Part shown: one piece after another, positions 1 to 8,477 of the stretch | Numbering within the stretch: position 1 is the stretch's first letter | How the letters are laid out: each line of letters begins with the position of its first letter | From: Hamadaea tsunoensis DSM 44101 | GTDB lineage: Bacteria > Actinomycetota > Actinomycetes > Mycobacteriales > Micromonosporaceae | NCBI RefSeq assembly: GCF_000428945.1 | Contig: NZ_AUAX01000025.1 | Location: 1-64,000 of the forward strand | Direction of reading: 5' to 3' | DNA: 64,000 bases | Program-made: the position numbers and the translations under genes | The notes under the pieces: model-generated | The model's input: the letters and a program-made list of their open reading frames with translations, nothing else | What the model was told of the DNA's origin: nothing | The model's database searches: none

Positions 1-584
1 CCTGCATCCCGACCGTTGTGGATCTTGGAGATGGGGTGCGTTTTGACATCTCAGCCGCTGTGGATCACGTCCACGCCGTCCTGTCCCCGGCCGTTGCCCG
101 TGATGCGGGAACGATCTTCCGTCAGATGGGCGCAGTGCGCTGATTCCTTGATCGTTTACGGCCGAGGTGTAAATCCGGCCCGATCTGCATGATCAATGAC
201 GCGTCAGGTGTAACAGAACCCGGTCAGCGCGCTCCAGAACCGTAAACGATCATGCATCGGGTGGCCGTTTCCACACCACAGCCGTAAACGATCACCCCAC
301 CGACCGCCGCCCCAGCACCCATATCGGACAGTCGCGACAAAGCCAGGACCAGCCAGGTCGGACGGCGGCCCCGATCCTGACGATCGTCGACCGCGACGGA
401 CGCAAGTCGGACAGTCGGGACAAAGGCCGGGTGGGGGTTGGGGGTGAACGGTGACCGGGCGACGGTGGATGATGCGTCGCCCCGGAAACCTGGCAGTGGA
501 GGCCCCGGAGCGGAGCGATAGGGGCGGAACGGTCTCCCGCGGGAGGAGCGGAAGTGAGATCGACGAACCCGGGACAAGAATGAT
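1..584. other. Gene-free stretch with short repeats
   Basis: I see no convincing gene here; the open frames present lack the codon pattern of the neighbours. The stretch holds the word GATCGTTTACGG at 150-161 and its reverse complement at 240-251 and 282-293. It also holds two related direct repeats starting TCGGACAGTCG at 324 and 407 (24 bases, a few mismatches). These could be protein-binding sites or remnants of a larger repeat. No function is assigned. Confidence 0.4.
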
Positions 585-2990
585 CTAGAGGGAGACCGCC
601 ACCAGGCAAGCCTCGTCGGTACGCTCCGATGTCGGCAGCTCGAAGACCGACTCCGGCTCCCCGGCCCGGACCAGCCGCCCCAGCCGGTTGCCCAGGTTCT
701 TGACGGGATCGGCGGCTCGCCGGTCCAGCACGCCGTCGGTGTAGAAGACGACCATGTCGCCCGGTTCCAGCTGTGCCGAACCGCTGGTGAACAGCGCCTC
801 CGGGATGAGCCCGAGGACCGGGCCGCCGGGCGCCTTGAGCGGTGTGGCGACTCCCTTGCGGACCAGGATGGGCGGCAGGTGTCCCGCGAGGGCCCAGGTC
901 ATCATGCGGGTGGTGTGATCGATCCGGGCCAGTCCGACGCTGGCGAGCGGTGGTTCCGGCGTGCGGTGGAGTTCCGCGTTGAGGATGGTGAGGATCTCCT
1001 CGGGCGGCAGGCCGGCGATGCCGAGCGGGGGTAGTGCCGGCAGCAGGCGGGCGACGCCGGCGGCCGCCGTCATGCCCGAGCCGAACATGTCGCCGATCGC
1101 CACGAGCAGGTCGTCGCCGGGCAGGACGTGCACGTCGCAGAAGTCGCCGCGCAGCGGCCCGGCCGTGTCGGCGGCGTAGTGCCGGCCGACCACCTTCAGG
1201 CCGGGCACGCTCTGCGCGAACGACCGCGCCGGGTAGACCAGGTCCATCAGCTCGCGGGTCAGCTCGTGTTCGGCGGCCAGGCGTACGCGCTGGGCGGAGG
1301 CCTGGGCCTGGGAACGCCGGAGCTGGTCGTCGAGGAGCCGCAGGTCGGAGATGTCCTGGGCGACCAGCCGGACGGGAGCGCGATCGCCGTCCTCGACCGC
1401 CGACGTGTCGGGCGCGGCGAGGATGCGCAGCCGGGTCAGGGAGCCGTTGCTGCGGCGTACGTCGACGTCCACGGTGCTCTGCCCGCCGTGGGCGGCCCGG
1501 CGCAGCGCGTCGGCGAGGGCGGGCCGGTACTCCGGTTCGGCCACCTCGACCAGGGCGGTACGCGACAGCGGCCCCTTCTTCGGATCGCGGCCGAGCAGTT
1601 CGTAGAGGCCGGGGGACCACCACATGCGCTTGGTGGCGGAGTCCCACTCGCACCAGCCGAAGCGGCCGAGCTGCTCCATGCCGACGACCTGCTGTTCGAG
1701 CCGGGAGTACTCGTCGAGGCGCTGCCAGGAGCAGATGAGCGCGCCGCCGATCGGGGTGGCCCGCCGGGTCTTCACCACCCGCTGCCAGACCCCGGCGATC
1801 TCCACCTGCTCGGGCTGGCCGCCGCGCTCCCAGGGCTGCCCGGACGCGAGCGCCTGCGCGTACGCCTCGAAGACGCCGTTGGTCACGAGGCTGGGGTACA
1901 CGTCGAGCAGGCGCCGGCCGAGGGCGTGGGGGTGGTCGACGAGCGCGGCCGGGCTCATGGCGCCGATGGTGAAGTCGACGACCGTGCCGCTGGCGTCGCG
2001 GATCGGGACGAGCAGCTGGGTCATGCCGAAGGTGCCCTCGATGACGCGGCTGACCCAGGACAGGTCGCCGGTGAGGGCGGCGGGGGAGCCGGCCACGGCG
2101 ATCGTCCACACGCGACTGAGCACGCGCCCTGCGGCCTTCGCCAGCCGATCGAGGTAGTCGCGGTCCAGCGGGCCGAATTCGCGCGGGTCCGGCCAGCTGA
2201 ACAGCAGTACGCCGACCACCCGCGACCCGGTGACGATCGGGTACGCGGCCACGGCCGACCCCGGACCGAGGATGGTGAGATCGTGCTCGGCGAGCCCGTC
2301 GAGCAGTACCGGATGGGCGCTGCGGGCGACCTCGCTCATCGGGGTGGCGATCAGCGACGGGATGCGCCGCGCGTCGGCCGTCTGCTGGGTGGACCAGCCC
2401 GCCGCGCCCAGCAGCCGCAGCGTGCCGTTCGGCTCGGTCGCGAAGAGGGCGGCGCCGCTCGCGGACGGAGTGTCCTCGACGGCGGACAGCCCGCCGAGCA
2501 GGGCGGCGGCGAGCGCGGGCACGTCGTCGGCCGCGTTCATGGCCGCGATGCCCCGCCGGAGCAGCCGCGTACGCGGCAACGGCCAGCTGACCTTGCCGCG
2601 CTGGGCCAGGCCGGTGAGCACCGCCAGCGGCCGCTGCCGCTCGTCGGCCAGGGACTCGGGCGACTCGACCGGGGCCGGTGCGGCCGGGGCCGGGGCGAGC
2701 GGGATCGGCCCGTCCACGGGCGAGATCGTGTTGATGATGTCGGCGGCCACGTCGACCAGCGGCGTGTTGGTGTTCTGGGAACGCTCGGAGAGCTGCGCGA
2801 ACGCCTTCTCGGGGTCGACGTGCAGGCGCTCGGCCAGGATCCCCTTGGCCTGTTCGATGAGGCCGCGCGTACGCATGGCCCGGCGCATGCCGACGACTTC
2901 CTGCTCCAACCGGTGCACCCGGGCGGCCCAGTCCTCGGCCGTACTCTCCGTCACCTGCGCTCCGTCACGTGTGCCTGAACCGCCCTTCAC
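585..2990 (-). CDS. ANTAR/GAF/PAS-domain SpoIIE-type PP2C phosphatase
   Basis: An 801-residue cytoplasmic signalling protein. An ANTAR-like RNA-binding helical domain lies near residues 25-90 (AKGILAERLHVDPEKAF), a GAF-like region follows around 150-290, a PAS-like region around 430-550, and a C-terminal SpoIIE/PP2C phosphatase domain around 590-800 with the metal-binding stretches GDFCDV and IGDMFGSGM. Such proteins in actinobacteria usually dephosphorylate anti-anti-sigma factors in partner-switching pathways; no such partner is encoded nearby, so the target is unknown. The start is GTG at 2990 behind GGGGGAAC; an in-frame GTG at residue 13 is an alternative. It is transcribed away from the xylose transporter and stands alone. 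Having ANTAR at the N terminus rather than the C terminus is less usual. Confidence 0.85.
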   Translation of the reverse strand: MKGGSGTRDGAQVTESTAEDWAARVHRLEQEVVGMRRAMRTRGLIEQAKGILAERLHVDPEKAFAQLSERSQNTNTPLVDVAADIINTISPVDGPIPLAPAPAAPAPVESPESLADERQRPLAVLTGLAQRGKVSWPLPRTRLLRRGIAAMNAADDVPALAAALLGGLSAVEDTPSASGAALFATEPNGTLRLLGAAGWSTQQTADARRIPSLIATPMSEVARSAHPVLLDGLAEHDLTILGPGSAVAAYPIVTGSRVVGVLLFSWPDPREFGPLDRDYLDRLAKAAGRVLSRVWTIAVAGSPAALTGDLSWVSRVIEGTFGMTQLLVPIRDASGTVVDFTIGAMSPAALVDHPHALGRRLLDVYPSLVTNGVFEAYAQALASGQPWERGGQPEQVEIAGVWQRVVKTRRATPIGGALICSWQRLDEYSRLEQQVVGMEQLGRFGWCEWDSATKRMWWSPGLYELLGRDPKKGPLSRTALVEVAEPEYRPALADALRRAAHGGQSTVDVDVRRSNGSLTRLRILAAPDTSAVEDGDRAPVRLVAQDISDLRLLDDQLRRSQAQASAQRVRLAAEHELTRELMDLVYPARSFAQSVPGLKVVGRHYAADTAGPLRGDFCDVHVLPGDDLLVAIGDMFGSGMTAAAGVARLLPALPPLGIAGLPPEEILTILNAELHRTPEPPLASVGLARIDHTTRMMTWALAGHLPPILVRKGVATPLKAPGGPVLGLIPEALFTSGSAQLEPGDMVVFYTDGVLDRRAADPVKNLGNRLGRLVRAGEPESVFELPTSERTDEACLVAVSL

Positions 2991-3040
2991 GTTGTTCCCC
3001 CGCGATCATAGGCCGCTTCCCGGGTACGCGCCTTTCGGCG

Positions 3041-3054
3041 GATGAGCGCTCCCA
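3041..3054. promoter_or_regulatory. LacI-type operator-like site upstream of the sugar transporter
   Basis: GATGAGCGCTCCCA has the AGCGCT core and right half of the palindrome TGGGAGCGCTCCCA that is established for CebR-type LacI-family sugar regulators in actinobacteria. It lies about 100 bases before the xylF-like gene. Only the right half matches well, so this is a tentative operator. Confidence 0.35.
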
Positions 3055-3099
3055 CGCGTACGGGTGACGGTGGCTGTGATGAGCGTATGGGCAGGTCGC

Positions 3100-3124
3100 G
3101 CGGCCCGCCGACGGGCCGCTTTTT
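3100..3124 (+). terminator. Terminator-like hairpin in the xylF leader
   Basis: GCGGCCCG (3100-3107) pairs perfectly with CGGGCCGC (3112-3119) across a four-base loop and is followed by five T residues. It points toward xylF and ends only 28 bases before its start, while the upstream gene is on the other strand. It is therefore either a leader attenuator or a guard against read-through. Confidence 0.55.
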
Positions 3125-3151
3125 CCTGAAATCAATCTTTTATCGGACAAA

Positions 3152-4300
3152 ATGCGATTAACTCGCCCTATGATGACCACACACTGGCGACGGCTGCTGG
3201 CCGTGAGCGGCGTGGCGCTCGTGCTGGCCGCCGGCGCATGCAGCAGTTCGAACGACAACAACAACAGCGGTAGCTCATCGGGGACCGGTGGCGGTGAGAG
3301 TACCGACAACGGATTCAAGATCGGTCTGCTTCTGCCCGAGTCGAAGACCGCGCGGTATGAGTCCTTCGACAAGCCGTACATCGAGTCCAAGCTCAAAGAG
3401 CTGTGCCCGAAGTGCGAGGTGCTCTACCAGAACGCCGATCAGGACAGCTCCAAGCAGCAGTCCCAGGCAGAGGCGATGCTGACCCAGGGAGCCAAGGTAC
3501 TCATCCTGGACGCCGTCGACGCCTCCGCCGCGGCGAGCATCGTCAACAACGCCAAGAGCCAGAACGTGCCGGTGGTCGCGTACGACCGGCTCGCCAAGGG
3601 CCCGATCTCCTACTACGTCTCCTTCGACAACATGAAGGTCGGCCAGGTTCAGGGGCAGGCGCTGCTGGACGCGCTGAGCAAGAACGGCGCCGACCCGAAG
3701 CGCGGCGACATTGTCATGATCAACGGCTCGCCGACCGACCCGAACGCCGCCGACTTCAAGGCGGGCGCGCACTCCGTGCTCGACGGCAAGGTCAACATCG
3801 GCAAGGAGTACGACACGCCTGACTGGTCGCCCGACAAGGCCCAGCAGGAAATGGAGCAGGCCATCACGGCCCTCGGCAAGGACAAGATCATCGGCGTGTA
3901 CGCGGCCAACGACGGCACGGCCGGCGGCGCGATCGCGGCCCTGAAGGGCGGCGGCTTCACGGCGCCGTACCCGCCGGTGACCGGTCAGGACGCCGAGCTC
4001 GCCGCGATCCAGCGGATCCTCGTCGGTGAGCAGTACATGACGGTCTACAAGGCGATCAAGCCGCAGGCCGAGACGGCCGCCCAGATGGCGGTCGCCGCCG
4101 CGACCGGCAAGGCCTTCTCCGGCCAGGAGACGGTCAAGAAGAACAACGGCACGGTGGACGTCACGTCCGTCCTGCTGACCCCGGTGGCCGTGATGAAGGA
4201 CAACATCAAGGACACCGTGATCAAGGACGGCTTCTACACCGTCGCGCAGATCTGCACTCCGCAGTTCGCGTCGGCGTGCCAGGCGGCTGGTATCTCATGA
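3152..4300 (+). CDS. xylF: Xylose-type ABC transporter substrate-binding lipoprotein
   Basis: A 382-residue periplasmic-binding-protein family lipoprotein that should capture D-xylose or a related sugar outside the membrane. The signal peptide ends in LAAGAC, with the Cys as the likely lipid anchor, followed by a Ser/Asn/Gly-rich linker. The body matches XylF closely in segments such as AYDRLAKG, YYVSFDNMKVGQ, NDGTAGGAI, TGQDAELAAI and MTVYKAI. It is the first gene of a three-gene operon and its stop overlaps the next start by four bases. The start is uncertain: ATG 3152 has only a weak GGA before it, and ATG 3170 or 3173 would also give a good signal peptide. The hairpin and half-operator upstream suggest sugar-responsive control (inference). 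Confidence 0.88.
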   Translation: MRLTRPMMTTHWRRLLAVSGVALVLAAGACSSSNDNNNSGSSSGTGGGESTDNGFKIGLLLPESKTARYESFDKPYIESKLKELCPKCEVLYQNADQDSSKQQSQAEAMLTQGAKVLILDAVDASAAASIVNNAKSQNVPVVAYDRLAKGPISYYVSFDNMKVGQVQGQALLDALSKNGADPKRGDIVMINGSPTDPNAADFKAGAHSVLDGKVNIGKEYDTPDWSPDKAQQEMEQAITALGKDKIIGVYAANDGTAGGAIAALKGGGFTAPYPPVTGQDAELAAIQRILVGEQYMTVYKAIKPQAETAAQMAVAAATGKAFSGQETVKKNNGTVDVTSVLLTPVAVMKDNIKDTVIKDGFYTVAQICTPQFASACQAAGIS

Positions 4301-5109
4301 CCGCGGACGGCCCGGTGCTCGCTCTGTCGGGCATCTCGAAAAGGTATGGCGCGGTGCAAGCTCTGTCCGACGTCTCCCTGGAGGTGTACCCCGGCGAAGT
4401 GGTCGCGCTCGTCGGCGACAACGGTGCCGGGAAGTCCACACTCATCAAGGTGATCGCCGGTGTCGGTCCTGCCGACGCCGGCGAGATCCGGTGGCAGGGG
4501 CGACCGGTGGGCGTGAGCAAGCCGGCCGACGCGGTCGCCCTCGGCATCGCGACGGTCTACCAGGACCTCGCGCTCTGCGACAACCTCGACGTGGTCGCGA
4601 ATCTCTTCCTCGGCCGCGAGGAGACCACGTCCGGCATCGTGCTCGACGAGATCGCGATGGAGAAGAAGTCCCGCGAGCTGCTCGCCAGCCTGTCCGTACG
4701 CCTGCCGAGCGTGCGCGTACCGGTGGCGGGGCTGTCGGGTGGCCAGCGGCAGTCGGTCGCGATCTCCCGCTCGCTGCTCGGCGAGCCCAAGATCGTGCTG
4801 CTGGACGAGCCGACCGCGGCCCTCGGCGTCGCCCAGACCGCGGAGGTCCTCGACCTCGTCGAGCGGCTCAAGCACCGCGGTCTCGGCGTGATCCTGATCA
4901 GCCACAACCTGGCCGACGTCAAGGCCGTCGCGGACCGGGTCGTGGTGCTGCGCCTCGGGCGCAACGCGGGCCAGTTCGACCCGGACAAGACCAGCCAGGA
5001 GGAGATCGTGCAGGCCATCACCGGCGCGCTCGACAACGCGGTGTCGCGCCGCAAGGCCCGCGCCGAGGGCGCTGCGGACGACGTCGACGAAGCGGAGGGC
5101 GAGGCATGA
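4297..5109 (+). CDS. xylG: Xylose-type ABC transporter ATP-binding protein
   Basis: A 270-residue single-domain sugar-import ATPase. Walker A is GDNGAGKST near residue 45, the ABC signature is LSGGQRQSV, Walker B is IVLLDEPTAAL, and the switch histidine is in LISHNL. Classical XylG/RbsA proteins are about 500 residues with two ATPase domains; this one has only one, so it must work as a homodimer, a variant common in actinobacterial sugar importers. The start ATG at 4297 is chosen because it overlaps the xylF stop as ATGA. The C-terminal tail is charged and rich in Ala, Asp and Glu. It works with xylF and xylH. Confidence 0.9.
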   Translation: MTADGPVLALSGISKRYGAVQALSDVSLEVYPGEVVALVGDNGAGKSTLIKVIAGVGPADAGEIRWQGRPVGVSKPADAVALGIATVYQDLALCDNLDVVANLFLGREETTSGIVLDEIAMEKKSRELLASLSVRLPSVRVPVAGLSGGQRQSVAISRSLLGEPKIVLLDEPTAALGVAQTAEVLDLVERLKHRGLGVILISHNLADVKAVADRVVVLRLGRNAGQFDPDKTSQEEIVQAITGALDNAVSRRKARAEGAADDVDEAEGEA

Positions 5110-6326
5110 CCACCACACCGACGCCGGCCGCCGGCCCGCTCGCGGAAGAGGCCACACATTCGCCGTGGGAGATCATCAAGCGCCGCGTACGCGGTGGCGA
5201 GCTGGGCGCGTGGCCGGTCATCATCGGCCTGGTCATCATCTGGATCGTCTTCCAGTCGTTGAGCGACCGCTTCCTGACCGCCCAGAACCTGTCGAACCTG
5301 GCCCTGCAGATCACGGCCGTCGGCACCATCAGCGTCGGCATCGTGCTCGTGCTGCTGCTCGGCGAGATCGACCTGTCGGTCGGCTCGGTCGCCGGCGTGT
5401 CCGCCGCCACGCTGGCGGTGCTCACCGTCCGGCACGGCTGGTCCGACGTCACCGCGATGATCGCCGCCATCCTGCTCGGCGCGGTCATCGGCTTCATCCA
5501 GGGCACGATCTTCGCGAAGCTCGGCGTACCGGCGTTCGTGGTGACGCTGGCCGGCAACCTCGGCTGGCTCGGCCTCCAGCTCTACCTGCTGGGCACCGAG
5601 GGCACGATCAACATGCCGTCCGGGTTCGTCACGGACCTGATGAACAACAAGCTCACCATGGCGATGGGCTGGATCATCGGGGCGATCGTCGTCCTGCTGT
5701 ACGCCGCGTCGGTGCTGCTCGGCCGCGCCCGCAGGATGTCGGCCGGACTGCCCGCCCAGTCCCTGGTCTCCGACCTGGTACGCATTATCGGCCTCGCCGC
5801 GATCGTCGTCGTCTCGGTCGCGGTCCTGAACGCGTGGCAGGGCGTACCGATCGGCGTGGTCATCCTGGTGGCCCTGGTCGCGGTCCTGGACCTGGTCCTG
5901 CGGCGTACGCGTTACGGCCGCAGCATCTTCGCGGTCGGCGGCAACATCGAGGCCGCCCGCCGGGCCGGTATCAACGTCAGCTGGATCCAGATCTCCGTCT
6001 TCACGCTGTGCTCCGCGTTCGCGGCGTTCGGCGGCGTCCTCCTGGTGGCGCGCGGCTTCTCGGCCACGCAGACCACCGGCGGCAGCGACGTGCTGCTGAT
6101 GGCGATCGCCGGCGCGGTCATCGGCGGCGTGAGCCTCTTCGGCGGCCGGGGCAGTCCCTGGGGCGCGCTGCTCGGTGCGATCGTCCTCGGGTCGATCAAC
6201 TCCGGCATGCTCCTGATCAACCTGGACTCGTCCGTCCGGTACATGATCACGGCGGCGGTCCTGCTGGCAGCGGTCATCCTGGACTCGGTCTCGCGCCGGG
6301 GCCGGCGTGCCAGCGGCCGCGGCTGA
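5106..6326 (+). CDS. xylH: Xylose-type ABC transporter permease
   Basis: A 406-residue integral membrane protein of the branched-chain/ribose/xylose permease family (BPD_transp_2), with about ten or more hydrophobic segments. Conserved permease segments are visible, including GEIDLSVGSV, KLGVPAFVVTLAGN and the C-terminal GGRGSPWGALLGA. The start ATG at 5106 overlaps the xylG stop as ATGA, so the three genes are translationally coupled. It ends 15 bases before a strong hairpin. Length and the extra hydrophobic segments fit XylH better than the shorter RbsC. Confidence 0.9.
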   Translation: MTTTPTPAAGPLAEEATHSPWEIIKRRVRGGELGAWPVIIGLVIIWIVFQSLSDRFLTAQNLSNLALQITAVGTISVGIVLVLLLGEIDLSVGSVAGVSAATLAVLTVRHGWSDVTAMIAAILLGAVIGFIQGTIFAKLGVPAFVVTLAGNLGWLGLQLYLLGTEGTINMPSGFVTDLMNNKLTMAMGWIIGAIVVLLYAASVLLGRARRMSAGLPAQSLVSDLVRIIGLAAIVVVSVAVLNAWQGVPIGVVILVALVAVLDLVLRRTRYGRSIFAVGGNIEAARRAGINVSWIQISVFTLCSAFAAFGGVLLVARGFSATQTTGGSDVLLMAIAGAVIGGVSLFGGRGSPWGALLGAIVLGSINSGMLLINLDSSVRYMITAAVLLAAVILDSVSRRGRRASGRG

Positions 6327-6340
6327 CCTGTCACACCAGC

Positions 6341-6370
6341 GAAGGGGCGTCCCGGCCGGGGCGCCCCTTC
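6341..6370. terminator. Bidirectional hairpin terminator after xylH
   Basis: GAAGGGGCG (6341-6349) pairs with CGCCCCTTC (6362-6370) around a GC-rich loop. It separates the xyl operon from the convergent alkyltransferase gene ending at 6378. Confidence 0.7.
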
Positions 6371-6377
6371 GGCGTTC

Positions 6378-6911
6378 TCAGTCGAACAGCGACGGTGTCA
6401 GTACGCCTTCCAGCACCAGCATCCGGCGTTTCGTCTCGACACCCCCGCCGAAGCCGCCCAGCCCGTCCGACGCGAGCACCCGGTGGCACGGGACGATCAC
6501 CGGAAGCGGATTGCTGCCCATGATCTGCCCGACGAGCCGGGCACCGCCGGGGATGCCGGCCCGGTCGGCGAGATCGCCGTAGCTGACGCTGTCGCCGTAG
6601 GGCACGGTGTCGTGCAGCACCCGCAGCACCGTCCGCTGCACACCCGAGGTCAGCGACCAGTCGAGCGGCACGGTGAACTCCTTGCGGGCGCCGGCGCCCC
6701 ATTCGGTCAACTGCCGGGCCGCCTCGGTGAGCAGCTCGTCGCCGGCCCCGCCGCGCTGGACGGCCGCGTGCTTGCTCAGCTCGCGCAGGGCCGGACCGGG
6801 CCGGCCGAAGGTCACGGCGACGACGCCTTCGTCCGAGGTGGCCAGGGTCAGATCGACGACGGGCGTGGGCACCTCGCACCAGGCGAACCGCCGGGTGGTC
6901 TCACCAGACAT
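6378..6911 (-). CDS. ogt: Methylated-DNA--protein-cysteine methyltransferase
   Basis: A 177-residue suicide DNA-repair protein that moves alkyl groups from O6-alkylguanine (and O4-alkylthymine) in DNA to its own cysteine. The active-site motif PCHRV is present in the C-terminal half, preceded by the helix-turn-helix region [19 protein letters not shown]. The start ATG at 6911 gives the usual family length; a longer upstream frame adds an Arg-rich stretch without family character. It is monocistronic and converges on the xyl operon terminator. No Ada-type regulatory domain is fused. Confidence 0.9.
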   Translation of the reverse strand: MSGETTRRFAWCEVPTPVVDLTLATSDEGVVAVTFGRPGPALRELSKHAAVQRGGAGDELLTEAARQLTEWGAGARKEFTVPLDWSLTSGVQRTVLRVLHDTVPYGDSVSYGDLADRAGIPGGARLVGQIMGSNPLPVIVPCHRVLASDGLGGFGGGVETKRRMLVLEGVLTPSLFD

Positions 6912-6960
6912 ACCGCGACCGTACCCCGGGGCACCGACAATGACCGATCCCGTCCGGGGG

Positions 6961-7143
6961 TCACTCGCCCGACCAGGCGCGATCCTCGGCTTCCTTGCGA
7001 TCCTCGCGTTCGCGGATCGTCTGGAGCGCCCGGGTGGCCGAGGCCTCGTCCGGGAACGGGCCGAGGCGGTCCTCACCGGGGCAGACCTTGCCGTGCTCGG
7101 CCCGATTGTGCTTCAGGCAGTAGTACCAAGGCTCGGATTCCAT
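6961..7143 (-). CDS. Small conserved actinobacterial protein (60 aa)
   Basis: A 60-residue acidic/basic soluble protein starting WYYCLKHNR after a few residues and holding two cysteines (YYC and KVC), then [13 protein letters not shown] and a charged C-terminal helix. I recognise the pattern as a widespread small actinobacterial protein of unknown function; two cysteines are too few for a zinc ribbon on their own. The start ATG at 7143 is preferred because the longer frame would run into the palindromic repeat at 7195-7277. It is transcribed in the same direction as ogt, 49 bases upstream of it. Confidence 0.7.
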   Translation of the reverse strand: MESEPWYYCLKHNRAEHGKVCPGEDRLGPFPDEASATRALQTIREREDRKEAEDRAWSGE

Positions 7144-7194
7144 GCCCTCATGCTCGCACGGGTCCTTCGAGTTCGCCCGCCAACGGACGCACGG

Positions 7195-7277
7195 CCAAGA
7201 TCCCGTTTGGATCAGGGAAATCACCCGAATCATGGCCCAAGATTCGGGTGAAAACCGTGATCCAAACCAGATCTTGG
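7195..7277. repeat. Interspersed palindromic repeat, copy 1
   Basis: An 83-bp nested palindrome. The outer arm beginning CCAAGATC (7195-7214) pairs with the arm ending AGATCTTGG (7258-7277) with two mismatches. An inner arm CACCCGAATC pairs with GATTCGGGTG around ATGGCCCAA. It lies in the intergenic region between the divergent small gene and the TerC-like gene, 24 bases before the latter. Four relatives occur at 16.1, 19.2, 26.1 and 32.0 kb. Confidence 0.9.
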
Positions 7278-7301
7278 CGGATCAAAAGGTACATTCTCGA
7301 C

Positions 7302-8051
7302 ATGGAGCTGATCATCGGTTTTCTGGGGCTCCTCGCCCTGGAGATCGTGCTCGGCATCGACAACATCGTCTTCATCTCGGTGCTCTCCGCGAAGCTGCCC
7401 CTCGACCAGCGCGACCGCGCCCGCAAGCTCGGCATCGGACTGGCGCTGATCTCGAGGCTGGCCCTGCTGGGCGCGATCTCCTGGGTCGTACGCCTCACCG
7501 AGCCGCTGTTCGCCGTGGCGGGACGCGAGTTCTCCGGACAGGATCTCGTGCTCATCTTCGGCGGCCTGTTCCTGCTGGCCAAGAGCACCTACGAGATCCA
7601 CGACAGCCTGGAGGGCGAGGAGGGCCACGCCAACGGGCGTACCGGCGTCACGTTCGGCGGCGTCCTCGTGCAGATCATGCTGCTCGACGTCGTCTTCTCG
7701 CTGGACTCGATCATCACGGCCGTCGGCATGGTCTCCGAGGTCTGGGTGATGGCGGCGGCGATCGTCGTCTCGGTGATCATCATGCTGGTCGCGTCCGGGC
7801 CGATCTCGGCGTTCGTGCACCGCCATCCGAGCATCAAGATGCTCGCGCTGTCGTTCCTGCTGCTCATCGGCCTGACACTGCTGCTCGACGGGTTCCACCT
7901 GAAGATCCCGAAGGGCTACATCTACTTCGCGATGGGCTTCTCGCTGCTGGTCGAGATCCTCAACCTGCGCGTACGCGCGAAACGCCGGGCAAAGCCGGTC
8001 GAACTGCATGAACGGGTCACGGGGGAGAGCCCCGAAGGGCAGGATGACTGA
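7302..8051 (+). CDS. TerC family integral membrane protein
   Basis: A 249-residue TerC/YoaE-type membrane protein with about seven hydrophobic segments. The family's acidic membrane motifs are visible: EIVLGIDNIVFI near residue 12 and DVVFSLDSIITA near residue 128. Members are linked to metal-ion efflux, manganese handling or metalation of exported proteins; the precise substrate here cannot be read from sequence. There is no clear ribosome-binding site before ATG 7302, which stands just after the palindromic repeat. The following small gene overlaps its end, so the two are probably co-transcribed. Confidence 0.85.
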   Translation: MELIIGFLGLLALEIVLGIDNIVFISVLSAKLPLDQRDRARKLGIGLALISRLALLGAISWVVRLTEPLFAVAGREFSGQDLVLIFGGLFLLAKSTYEIHDSLEGEEGHANGRTGVTFGGVLVQIMLLDVVFSLDSIITAVGMVSEVWVMAAAIVVSVIIMLVASGPISAFVHRHPSIKMLALSFLLLIGLTLLLDGFHLKIPKGYIYFAMGFSLLVEILNLRVRAKRRAKPVELHERVTGESPEGQDD

Positions 8052-8457
8052 TGTGACCGATTACACCGACGAGGAACGCAAGACGCTGCGCGACGCCGCC
8101 TTCGGCGCGATGATGCTCGTCTCGGCGTCCGATCCCGGGTTCTTCGCGATGTTCAAGGAGAGCATGGCCGGCGCCAAGGCGCTCGCGGCCGCGCCGCCCG
8201 ACCTGCAGGGCCTGTTCAAGGGCGGCGGCATGCCCGGTATGCCGAAGGGCTCGATGCAGGAGGTCGAGGCGAACGTGCTCGGCCAGGTCGGGCAGGCGAT
8301 CGGCATCCTGCAGGCCAAGGCGCCGCAGGACGTGGACGCGTACCGGTCGGTGCTGGCGGCCGCCTGCGACCAGGTCGCGAGCGCCTCCGAAGGGGTCAAG
8401 GACACGGAGGCGGCGGCCATCGCCAAGGTCAAGACCGCGGCCGGCATCGTGTCGTAG
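8044..8457 (+). CDS. Small conserved protein of unknown function
   Basis: A 137-residue soluble protein, helix-rich, with a Gly/Met-rich loop (GGGMPGMPKG) in its middle and the segment ASDPGFFAMFKESM near the start. I recognise similar small proteins in other actinobacteria but no function. The start could be ATG 8044, overlapping the TerC gene by eight bases, or GTG 8053 just after its stop; either implies translational coupling to TerC, suggesting a partner role (inference). Confidence 0.65.
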   Translation: MTDVTDYTDEERKTLRDAAFGAMMLVSASDPGFFAMFKESMAGAKALAAAPPDLQGLFKGGGMPGMPKGSMQEVEANVLGQVGQAIGILQAKAPQDVDAYRSVLAAACDQVASASEGVKDTEAAAIAKVKTAAGIVS

Positions 8458-8477
8458 GAACGCCCTAATGTGAGCGC

